This document shows positions 22,531 through 32,198 of a stretch of DNA of 64,000 bases, piece after piece. The stretch is from Microcyclospora pomicola (taxonomy: Eukaryota > Ascomycota > Dothideomycetes > Capnodiales). Position 1 is the first letter of the stretch. Every line of letters starts with the position of its first letter. The translations under genes and the position numbers were made by a program. The DNA lies in NCBI GenBank assembly GCA_002786065.1, contig NHNY01000008.1, positions 1-64,000 of the forward strand, read 5' to 3'. Under the pieces are notes generated by a model. It searched no databases, was not told where the DNA came from, and worked only from the letters and a program-made list of their open reading frames with translations.

Positions 22531-25500
22531 AAGCTATTGTACAGGGATTTCAACTTCTCGAATAGACCTAGAATAATGATCTATATAATCGATGTCATAT
22601 ATACGGTAGAGCCTCGCCTTGCCAGACGCTGCACTTATCGTGTAAACGTACATATTCGCAAGCATAGATGGATGTGGTCGATGCATCTCCACGGCAGAAA
22701 AATACTCATACGGTGCCGTCCTGCTCAGATGGTCCTATCCCCTTCGTAAGGCGTAAAGTGTCTTACTCAGTATAGGCAGGCACCTCCGAACTCGAGGCTA
22801 TCTGAGAAAGACCATCCCAAAAGTTCTGCGAAGTCCATTCACCGTCTCGAACCTCGAGCAGCACGCGTTGGGAAATTGAAGTAGGCCGCCGTTTTGTGCG
22901 ACAATTCGCGAAGGAGTCTCGCAGGGAAGAGGCTGCTCGAGTAGCTACCGCTGTACCATGAGAGTGTCGGGAAGAGCTCCGCAAAAGAACATTAAGTAGC
23001 CCTCCAACAGAGACGGCGAACAGCAAGTCTTACGCATCAGACATGCACGCACAAGGGGGTGACAGCAAAATCCAGACACGAGGTCAGATCTCAGCTTATA
23101 CCGAGATCACTCGTGAAGATGTGCGGACGCAGGAGGAGGCTAGTCTTAGTTGTTTATGTGGGGATGAGACCCTCTCACCGTCAAGTTCCAACCTTTCTGA
23201 GCGGGATGCGGGATATTCTGAACCGAACAGGGTGTATCACAGCTTACTATAAGTGTTGGCGATGTCGAAGACCGACCTTGAGAGTCCGGACTCTGTTGTC
23301 AAGGCGGAGACGCACTACCTGCATAGGTACGCAAATATGCTTCGTTCACAGAGCCCAGGATATGTCACGGTTCCGAACTGAACGTGCCTTAGGCCGATAC
23401 AACTATACACTATCAGTCCGCACTCGACCCGATACCCTTGAGCATTACGTACAGCATGGACTCTGGCGATCTTGACGAATCACTTCAACGTATAGAGGAG
23501 CCTCGTACGCTCTGTACTTGCCCTGTCCAAGGCGGCTCGACCGGAGAGGAAGTCTACACGAAGCGAGATGTCACGGCCTCCGCACTCTACGCACGTCTGC
23601 CAGTACGTGCAAAGTCGATTGTGACAGAAGAAACGTGGGCGGGCTCAGAACTCGAACCTGCTTCCAACTTTGGCATGCTTGGATTTTGTGCATCTTGAAC
23701 AAGTGACCGAAGCACGATCAATAGCAGGTAGTGCCAACACAAAACGTGGTATCGAATGCCATTCTGTGGGACGACGAACCGCCTAGCAGACCTTGCGACA
23801 CAATGCCTGGCGCTCAAACCGACTAGCATTTCCACAAGACGACCGAGTGAACAGCAGAGCACGTAAAGCTGGGACAGAAGGTGCTTGTTTGCAAGTCTAC
23901 ACAGAGGACTTCACGCCTGTCCTGCCGATCATCGTGAGGACAGGATGAGCATTGAATCGAGGAACTCACTCGATGTCAAACTTCTGGGCATCAACCTTGT
24001 TCTGCTCAGACCCTGCCGAGGCAAATATGATGTTGGTCTTGCTGAAGTCGGTGCGATAATGGAGGGACTGAAGATGCAATCCATTTGTCAAAGTTTCTCG
24101 AACCTCGAATGCTCCACACGCACGCTCATGGGGGCCGGTGCCTCGCTGTGGTCTCCTGGGTCGTATAGTGAAGTACCTATGATGTGGGTGTGCTCATGTG
24201 ATATGTGCTATAGACGGAGGGGTGTAACAGAAGATCCTGGCCCATAACACATGGTTGGGTTGCATTGGGCGATCGCTGCATTGGGCGATGTGCTTGCTCG
24301 GACAATTGACACCTCGCGCAGAAATGTCTCTGTCACGAGGCTTTTTCACGACAGCACTTGAGCGAAAAAAGCAATGATCTGATCGTCACACTCCAACTTC
24401 TCGTGACAGTGTTCTGCCGGGATTGAGTTTGTGACCTCAACGGCCAGACCTTTGAAGTGCTGTTATGGTAGCTCGTATCCAAACCGTCTAGCGATGGTCA
24501 CTGATGGTCACGAATGAGTAGACATCTGAGCTCAGTCTCTTGGTAGCATGGTCGAGATGTGTTCGTTTCATTGTTCCAGGCAGTGTGTCATGTCATAAAG
24601 CCGTACCGCATATACCCGTAGACTCGCAGTATCATGCCTTTAAAGATCTGTGCACCAATTCTTCGCAGCTTCTCAGTCTCGAGCTAGGGCAAGATCTCTC
24701 GCAACAAGCCTTGAGATTAGTCTGTCTCGCGCGCCCCACCTCCAGGTACCAAGCCTGAGATCCGAACAGCCGAGCTTGCGCATCTAGGGTACCAACTTAG
24801 ATCATATATGGTATGACGACGCAGCAAAGGCTTGGAATATGCCAAAGGGTGGGGTTGTTCTGGCGTTCTGCTGGGAACACACCAAGATTTACGCCTTCGA
24901 CGTAAGCCCTTCTATACCTCGGAGACGTGATGCGTTGCCTGTTAAGGAGCAGGGTTTTCCAGAAAGTGTATTGATTCAATGATTCTTCCTTTGTAAGACG
25001 TGGATGCTCCAAGCCAGGAACAAAAAGATATGATAGCTTCAGAGTGGGCTCGCCAGTGTATGCACCTTCTGCTGCTCCCATCTGATGCCAGTCATGAGCT
25101 CGGGCACTTTGCAGTTGGGCCAGACAACCAATCTCTGCCTTCTTTGCCGATTCGGGGTTGTCCAGACCTCTAGACAAGTTAGATGTGCACTTGACTAGAT
25201 CCATCGACCTGGCGTACGGCACTACGAGCTGTTGCGGTGGTCCCGAGGCAGGATGGCGTTTTTGGGTTGTAAAAGAGCGATGATCGACAACGGACTATGC
25301 GCATCCGCCGCCACGGCCGCACGGTACCGGCTCGAACCATTCTCGAGGCTGCAAGAAGCGATCGTCATCTTGACCCTAGCAAGAAACTCCAAGGCCGTCC
25401 GTACCGTACGTGCCTGACTACAGACTTTTAGCTCAGGTCCCAGTCTGCTTGGCCGACTTGCACGCCAAGCACACGTGGGTTGCTGCTTCTGTTCATACGA

Positions 25501-26351
25501 TGATTTGCGATAATAAGGTACAGCAACCCTGAAATCTATGGCGCCTTATGTGAACCAGCGTCTCGAGCTTCGAGCGGGACCAAGGGGGGAGTTCAAACTC
25601 TCAGCCTCCCCATTCTGATCATGTCCAAGACAATCGAAAGGTGACCGACTTCGTGCAGCCAGCCAATATTGTCTGGTCCATGATCAGATGTTCCGGCAAC
25701 GTTCACCAGTCTCGGACTCTCGCTGCAGCGTCGCTTTAGAGTTCACCTTGACGCTGCCAGCAGCAACCCCATGTTCAATTCTTGGTATACGCCATGTATA
25801 TCAAAGCGGGGAAGTGCTCGGTATGTCCAATCGCCCACGCTCAAATTCATGTGAACGCCTGAACCAGTTAGCCAGAGTGCGTGCTCCTGCGGCGGTGATG
25901 AAATAAGGTTAGAGTTTAGAACGCCCACGTTAGGCAGATCGACCCGCACGCTAACGGTCAAAGCATGACAACTGAGACTGGGGAAGCCAAGCGACGCATG
26001 GATACGTGTACTTGACACTGCAGAAGATGCGTCCAAATTCACCGCTTGGTTGCAGATCCTCAGCGGCGATGGCGTTTGGACAGAAGCTTCGACTCAAGGG
26101 ATCTCCAGGTCATGCGGCCCCGCATTTCGATCTGGCATGATCCACACTGTCCAGTACCACGATGCCGCCGAGGAATATGACCCGCAGTTAGGAGGGAGCA
26201 CGGGCAAGCTTTTGGACACATAGTACCGCAGCTTTGGTCAATATCAATCAAGCCAGCGCTAACAAAGGGAGTGGTATCATACGATGTCGCTCAGGTACAT
26301 GACTCAGGAACACCGAACCAGGAGCTTCTGCCTCTCTTGTCCCGGCGAGGG

Positions 26352-26357
26352 TATAAA
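26352..26357 (+). promoter_or_regulatory. TATA box of the secreted-repeat gene
   Basis: TATAAA, in the context GGTATAAAGC, lies 127 bases before the start codon at 26,484. A pyrimidine- and CA-rich leader follows and ends in CAACATG. This layout is typical of strongly expressed small secreted fungal proteins and supports the gene call. Confidence 0.55.
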
Positions 26358-26483
26358 GCTCAGTGTCCGATCCTCACTTTCATACTCTCTTCGTCCAGCA
26401 ACTCCACAGCATCCCTTCCAAAGTATTACTCTTCCACTTCTATCAATCCACTTCTTCAATTCCGACCGCACACATCCTTCAAC

Positions 26484-27409
26484 ATGCGTTTCGCTCTTGT
26501 CGCTGCCGCCATCATCGGCTCTGTGGTCGCCCTTCCTACCCCCTTCGACATCCTGAATGGTAATCTTGGGGTTCGTATATCAGCACTCATGACACTGAGA
26601 CCCCGTCTGACTGGTACACAGGGTAACCTTGGCAATAACCTGGACGGCAATCAGGGCGGCTCTGCGAACACCATTGGCAGACGCCAACTTCTCAGCGGCA
26701 ATGGTGCGCAGTCATAGGTTTCGAGAATTGAGTACGAGTACTGAACACAATCCAGGCGATGACAACCTCCTGGGCAACCTTGATGATAACGATGTCGGAT
26801 CTGGTAACTCCTTCTCCAAGCGTCAGATCCTGGACGGCAATGGTATGTATCGGCCATAGCTGAGCGTGGAAGGCCTATGCTGACATCCAGTAGGAGACGG
26901 GAATCTTCTAGGAAACCTGGACGGAAACCAGATTGGCTCCGGCAACACATTCTCCGCACGCGAGGCGCAGGGGAACGGAAATCTTGATGGGAACCTCCTC
27001 AACAACGGGGACGACAACGGTATTCTGTCCGGAAACCTTTTCGGTACTCGCGAGGCGCAGGGGAACGGAAATCTTGATGGGAACCTCCTCAACAACTTGA
27101 ACGACAACGGTATTCTGTCCGGAAACAAGGTCAGTGCCCGCGAGGCCCAACTTCTCGGTAACCTCGATGGGAATGGCCTTGGAAACCTCGACAATAACCA
27201 GTAAGTGACGTTGTCCACACATACACTCCGGCGTGACTCTACTCCGTTGCTGATACATCGAACTCAGGGTCGGCAGTGGAAACACTTTCGGCAAGCGTGA
27301 GCCCGCAGCGCAGCTTCTGAGCGGCAATCTCGATGGCAATGCGAACAACAATGGCGATGATAACTCGATCGGAAGTGGGAACACTGTCGACCTTCCTGCC
27401 CCCTTGTGA
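26484..27409 (+). CDS. secreted Asn/Gly/Asp-repeat protein with Kex2-like sites, five exons
   Basis: Family not recognised. Exons 26484-26570, 26622-26703, 26756-26842, 26894-27200 and 27268-27409 join to 234 residues with no Cys. Residues 1-17 (MRFALVAAAIIGSVVA) look like a signal peptide. The rest is six degenerate repeats of roughly 30 residues with the theme GNLLGNLDGN..GSGNTFSKR. Three repeats keep a dibasic site (IGRRQ, FSKRQ, FGKRE); three have a single Arg (SAREAQ, GTREAQ, SAREAQ). EA or EPAA follows several sites, as in KREAEA-type spacers of yeast pheromone precursors. Exon 3 (87 bases) is one full repeat bounded by phase-1 introns at equivalent points. Exon 4 contains a 90-base tandem duplication. 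The first intron is 51 bases and stop-free, with a weak GTTCGT donor, so it may sometimes be retained. I infer a Kex2-processed or otherwise cleaved secreted precursor; a structural cell-wall role is the alternative. No RiPP-type partner gene (tyrosinase, DUF3328) lies nearby. Confidence 0.8.
26959..27138 (+). repeat. 90-base tandem duplication inside exon 4
   Basis: Two adjacent units, 26,959-27,048 and 27,049-27,138, each start CGCGAGGCGCAGGGGAACGG. The first 78 bases differ at 3 positions; the last 12 are more divergent. The unit keeps the frame and encodes one 30-residue repeat. It is the youngest visible duplication in this gene. Confidence 0.9.
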
Positions 27410-28370
27410 ACAGATCGAGGACGATTGGAGCTTGCGAACAGTGGCAGGTTGTACTGGATTGAACTTGGATGACTACCTCGTTGTTAGTATGAGTGAACGG
27501 AACACATAATGAATACGAACGCTTTTCTGAGCCCGATAGCTCATGTCTGCTTGTTTGCGAAATCTACCGTCCACCGTATTTCGAAATGGTGCATTTGAAT
27601 GAACTCTTTGCGAGTGTCATCTCAAGCATAATCTTTGTAAGCACGCCTTAGTTTAGGCCCTGTACACCCACCTTGTCTTTGTCTCTCGACCTTGCGTAGA
27701 AATGTCGCTGTGGGACGGGGCTCTTGGCCATGGCGAAGTATGCTTGCACAGCATTGCACGCCTTTGATGCATCACGGGAACATCTAATGCTCAAGCGGTG
27801 TGGAGATCAAGACTCGGTGTCCGGCTTGTATGGATGACACTCTGTCTGATGGTTGCGACGTCCCATAGTCCCGGTGCTCGTATAGGTGAATATTCATGTA
27901 GCTGGCGGCGGTCATGACGTTCAGCTGACTACCTGCATATATGATGGATCGAAAGGTGCTGTACCTATCTTGAGCGGAGCAGATCCCACTCTTTATCTGC
28001 CACTCGAGCTTCAATTTTGTACATGATCTTGTGTGACATTCTCAAACTCCTCGATACATGCATGTGGTGAAAAGGTTGAAGAGGTGGAGTCAGAAGGTAC
28101 GCATGCTGGCTGGTTCGGCGCCAATCTCCCCGAGGCATCGAACATCAAAGCAAGGCGGCAAGGTAAGGTACCTAAGGTGTGCATTCTCTGTTTGATCGCT
28201 ACACCGTGCATTCACATATCTGTACACGGTGACTAGCAACTGAAACACGCATACGCAAGTCCACCTTACTGACTGTCGACAGCATCGTCCGCCTTTTCGC
28301 TCAATCCTGTCTGCCACTCCAGCGTATCCGAAGTGGTAGCTTCCAGTCTTGCGGACAGCCTCACATTGAT
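27410..28370. other. intergenic between the repeat gene and OGFr-domain gene
   Basis: About 960 bases between two plus-strand genes. It should contain the 3' UTR of the first and the promoter of the second. I see no other gene. Confidence 0.5.
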
Positions 28371-28976
28371 ATGGCCTCGCCAATCATTGGTTTCTACGAC
28401 CCTGCCGTCGGTAGCTCGTGTGACGACTACCACAGCTCAGACTACAGCCTCGAAGAGATTCTCAACTGGAATACCAGCAAGCTCGAAGGCAGACACGATT
28501 ACATTCAGCATCTCTTTCCGCTCTCCGAGCCATCGCCTTTCAACAGTGGCGCCAGCACTCTGACCGAAGTCGTCCGAGACGCATTCCATGCACGCCCGGA
28601 GCTACGCCTCAACCTCCTACGAGCGTTCAACTGTATGTGCGTGTTCTACGGTTTCGCCCCCGTCTACACCGGTCAAGACTTCGCGCCAGGCAAGCTCGAG
28701 ACATTGACCAGAGGCGTTCATTTCGCCACTCTCGCGCGAACATGGGCGCGCCACTTCGACCACAACCACCTGCGTATGACCCGCATCATCCGCAGCATCC
28801 GCATACTCGGGCTCGAGGCCGAAGCACGCGTCTTCTACGAAACCCTTGCTCGGGAGAATGAACGGATGGGAAGTGTCATCAACCAGAAGAGTCTCGGTCT
28901 GTGGCGCCATGCGGCATATGAACCTCTCGCGATTCCTCCGAGCGACAATGATCCTATTGTGAAATGGCTTGAGTGA
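28371..28976 (+). CDS. OGFr-domain protein
   Basis: Single exon, 201 residues, almost entirely made of the conserved opioid-growth-factor-receptor domain. Seen directly: FYDP near the N-terminus, LEEILNWNTSKLEGRHDYIQ, HLFPLSEPSPFNSGA, FNCMCVFYG and the closing FDHNHLRMTRIIRSIRILG. These match the all-helical OGFr core in order and spacing. The vertebrate protein is a perinuclear receptor-like protein, but the role of this domain in fungi and bacteria is not established, so I assign no function. There is no signal peptide, no membrane segment, and none of the C-terminal imperfect repeats of the mammalian protein. The start ATG follows a pyrimidine-rich leader and begins MASPIIGFYD. Its only close neighbour is the secreted-repeat gene upstream, same strand. 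Confidence 0.88.
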   Translation: MASPIIGFYDPAVGSSCDDYHSSDYSLEEILNWNTSKLEGRHDYIQHLFPLSEPSPFNSGASTLTEVVRDAFHARPELRLNLLRAFNCMCVFYGFAPVYTGQDFAPGKLETLTRGVHFATLARTWARHFDHNHLRMTRIIRSIRILGLEAEARVFYETLARENERMGSVINQKSLGLWRHAAYEPLAIPPSDNDPIVKWLE

Positions 28977-29154
28977 AGGGGTGTCGACAGAACGCGATGC
29001 GGAGGCCAGAACCTGTGACCTATCGAGCAAAGTGTCGATTGAAGCAAGGTCGAGAATTGAGTGGGCCATGCGAATGTGATCTGAACAGCAGACCCTCCAG
29101 CGGAGATGAGGATAGTTCGACAAAACCTCAAATGGTTACGAGATGGGATTGACA

Positions 29155-29172
29155 TGTGTGTGTGTGTGTGTG
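29155..29172. repeat. (TG)9 microsatellite
   Basis: Nine TG units about 180 bases past the OGFr-domain stop, probably in or near its 3' UTR. Confidence 0.9.
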
Positions 29173-29698
29173 GAATATGGTGGGATGTGCATGGCATTAT
29201 CATGGGAATAATACATGGCCATGACAAGCAAGGGGCTTGCAGCTTCAACGAGGCTATCTATCCTTGAGGTGGACCAGCCACCGCTACAGTATCATGTAGC
29301 ATTGGAGTCAGTGCGGCTGTTGACATCAGATACGACCGTTCTATAGAACAAGCAGACAGTACGACGTTGAAAGAGTGACCATCTCATAAGCAACAACAAA
29401 GAACGGAAGATCTTCTCAAAGCCAGCCTCGGCGACGAAATCCAGCTTTTCTAGAACGCAAAGCTACAACGATGAGAACAGTGATCGGTTGCTCCATATGC
29501 AAGATAGCCCGAAACATGGGTAGGTAGTTTCCACATAAAGTAGTCATCCTGTCGAGGAAGCACACAAATATATATATACACGCAGCTGTTCGTGAAGATG
29601 AGCAACAGGTAAGATCACCACTGGTATAGACTTAGCGAATGATGTAACCTCAAGTAAAGCTTTCAATCCGTTCATACATTTTTATCTGCCCTCGCCTA

Positions 29699-29730
<32 letters not shown>

Positions 29731-29733
29731 CCC
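29699..29733. repeat. (CCTG)n tetranucleotide repeat
   Basis: About eight CCTG units, ending in CCCGTCCG. Likely to vary in length between strains. Confidence 0.92.
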
Positions 29734-29769
29734 GTCCGACTGCCCGAGTATGATTAAGTTACATTAAGG

Positions 29770-29779
29770 TATGTATGTA

Positions 29780-29830
<51 letters not shown>

Positions 29831-29841
29831 GTGTGTGTGTT
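29770..29841. repeat. compound (ATGT)n(GT)n microsatellite
   Basis: About four ATGT units run into roughly 22 GT units, then, after one AG interruption, five more GT units. The long alternating purine-pyrimidine tract can adopt Z-DNA. Confidence 0.92.
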
Positions 29842-30367
29842 GTCCATGGTGTACAAGAAGTATGCCGCGGGATGTATACGACTCCGCCAACCCAGTCTTT
29901 CCTCCTTTCATTGATCAGATGCTCGGTTGGTGGGACGAGTGATGCTGGGTATGGTCTGCCTCTGCCTGGCCTCGAGCCCGAGATGGATATTCCAGGGATC
30001 GAGGAGCGTGGAGCATATTCAAGGAAGAAGAGCGAGGTCGCGAATGCGGGTGTGATATGGCAAAACTAAAATGTATACATTCTGGACAAAGATATCTCGC
30101 CTCGCTTTTTTCCTTGAAGTCTGGTTGAACACAATGGGGGAGGGACGGGAAAGGAGACCCATCTGTTGTCCATGCTTAGGGGAAATGATGCAGCCGCTGG
30201 GTGGGGAAAGATTGATGTGGGATGTGGGTATCTCGAGTCTAGTTTCGGCCATGGCGCGCAGGCCAGATTACGGCGGGGATTCTTCATCGTACATATGGGA
30301 GGGTTGTGTGGGTGGGTGTTACTGAATATGATCCGGACTCCGGCGTGGTGAGTAGATGTAGGAAAGC

Positions 30368-32198
30368 TCATAGAGCGACATCGAGCACTAGGCTGACGTC
30401 GGAAACCTGTGATCCGGCCAAGTCTTCCAACACCGGTATGAGATCGAGCAGCTCGTTGTCGTGAGCATCGCTGAACCAACTGCTGATGGGTACAGCGTGT
30501 TGAGGGTGGAAGATGTAACTCGTCGGGCTGTTGTCGATGATGATCGTCTCCTTGAGATCTCGGCCAACCTGACTCAGGTCCTTGACGTAATTCCCTTGGT
30601 GGTTGTAGCAACTTTCGCGGAACAGCCGGTGGTGAACGACGTGGTGAATGTCCAGCTGATCCAAAAGCGGGTCGCCGTACTTCGACACGGACGCAGTGAA
30701 GACGACCACCTCGTACAGCTCGCCGACCCGCTTCAAGAAGGCATCGACGCCAGGTCTCTTGATCACATAGACATTATGGTACTGTCCGTCGATCTCTACG
30801 GGAATCGTAAAATCTGCTTGGTGCAGGATCTGCATATTGTTAGCACGGTAGCGATGAGAATGCTGGAGCGCGGATTATTCACCTTGAAACTGCTGTGCAC
30901 CAACGTCTCATCGAGATCTAGCACCAGACACTTCCGGCCATGGAATTCTTGTCGCAATGGTGGCAACAGCCATTTTCGATCCTCATTCGTCGATTCAGGA
31001 CGTGACTCGTCTCTGCTTAAGCGTTGGCCATCCGTGGTACCGCTCTGAGTTGGTGCGGGTAAGGGTGGTGGTGGAGGCAATGTCGCCATGGCACCTGAAG
31101 TCGGCACTTCGGCATGTGACTCTCTCTTCTCTTGCTCTAGTTCCTTCCGGGCATCGTCGGCTGAGATTGGTACCACTGCGTTGTCTTCCATGTTGACGTC
31201 CCGTTGTTCTTGGATGGACGTTCGATCTTGGATAAGTTCGTCGTCGGCTTGCGGTGCCACCGGTGTGGGAGCTTGTACTTGCACCTGGGGGCTCAGACTG
31301 GAATTTGGTTCCTGGGCTGCAACGTCCGTGTTCAATACAGGCCTGTCGCTTGCGATGACTGGTGCAGCCATGACCGCTGCAGCTGTTGCAGCTGCACCAA
31401 TGGCAAGAGGTTTATCGTGTTGTGTGCCTGATGTAGTCGCCGGGACGTCGCTCGCGATTTGCTTGTCACTGTGCATCGCGTCATCCAAGCCGGGTCCAGA
31501 TTGTGCACCTGATGCTGAGTGATCTGTCGGCTGCGCCAGCTTTTCGTTCGTGACATCGGTAGTACCGGCATCGTTCTGTCGCCCGGAGCTGGTCTGCTGT
31601 ACTCGTGACGATTGAGCCTTCCCAGCAGGCTTCGCTGGATGTGCAGTATCGTCCATTCCAATATCTTGGCTGTCGTCTGAACCAGAGCAGCAGTTGAGAA
31701 ATGCGAGGAAGCCGCCCTTCTTTTTGGGTCTGGGATGGGTTGCGGACTGCGGACTGGCCGCGAGTCCTTGACTGCTTGCTTTCTCCGGCTCGCTGGTACG
31801 CGCTTTGCCTGAGCGCCGACTCCCAGCGCTGGCCTCGCGCTTTCGTCCCGTCAGGCTGCGTTTTGAGCCTCGTCCGACATGGTCCTCCGTATCTGCAGCG
31901 GCATCGCCGGTCAAGCCGGCACCGCTGTTCGGCTGTCCGTTTGGCTCTTGACCTGGCACTGCCAGCGATTGCGCGCCATGTTGCGTTGTTTCACCGGCGG
32001 TTGCTGGGTCGGTAGAGGAGGTGCCAGCTGGAGGTGCGTAGGATTGCGACGAGGTCGACAGACCTGAGCCAGAGAAAAGTCAGTATGTGTCATTGAGCAG
32101 CCGCATCTCATCGCAATGGCCAATGCCATATGCAATGCGCCACGGTTCATCACGCGATTCGTCATGAACATACCTTGTCCCTGTTCGACCGAACTCAT
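30368..32198 (-). CDS. PSR1: Psr1-like plasma-membrane CTD-type phosphatase
   Basis: HAD-superfamily Ser/Thr phosphatase of the FCP1/SCP type. In yeast Psr1/Psr2 act at the plasma membrane with Whi2 in stress signalling. Exons 32198-32174, 32063-30883 and 30829-30368 join to 555 residues. The catalytic motif [11 protein letters not shown] is near residue 391, followed by [20 protein letters not shown] and the third motif IIIDNSP. The N-terminal 380 residues are disordered and contain a basic-hydrophobic patch [10 protein letters not shown] near residue 130, a likely palmitoylation and membrane-anchoring site. The first exon holds only eight full codons (MSSVEQGQ); the 110-base intron after it (GTATGT..CTCAG) is the longest in this window and its branch site is clear enough. 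The 5' flank is GC-rich and CCACC-rich on the gene strand. Confidence 0.92.

Larger units (their letters stand above)
21917..26483. other. 4.6 kb gene-sparse interval
   Basis: Separates the divergent SNX41 and secreted-repeat genes. Only short open frames without recognisable family features occur. The longest ATG-started one I noticed is at 25,204-24,797 on the minus strand (135 codons), reported as a finding only. An imperfect 27-base direct repeat lies at 22,472-22,530. By eye the interval is not the strongly AT-rich sequence that heavy RIP would leave, and I recognise no transposon. Confidence 0.5.
28977..30367. other. convergent intergenic with microsatellites
   Basis: About 1.4 kb between convergent 3' ends. 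It carries three simple repeats listed separately. A 96-codon open frame starting in the GT run is an artefact of that run. No gene is supported. Confidence 0.6.

Noticed and set aside
22763-23041. Possible small two-exon gene on the minus strand near a GTAAGA donor
   Set aside because: A start-donor-acceptor path can be drawn (MSDA then GSYSSSLFPARLL), but it gives only about 40 residues and the longer reading frame downstream is out of phase with it.
23620-23700. tRNA-like B box (GGTTCGAGTTC on the minus strand)
   Set aside because: No matching acceptor stem or D arm upstream; the T stem does not pair well.
26484-28976. Ustiloxin-type RiPP cluster around the secreted-repeat gene
   Set aside because: No tyrosinase, DUF3328/UstY-like or methyltransferase gene lies nearby, and the repeat cores lack the Tyr residues used for crosslinking in that family.
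29779-30069. 96-codon open frame starting in the GT microsatellite
   Set aside because: Its N-terminus is a Val/Cys alternation produced by the repeat and the remainder has no family features; codon content is not gene-like.
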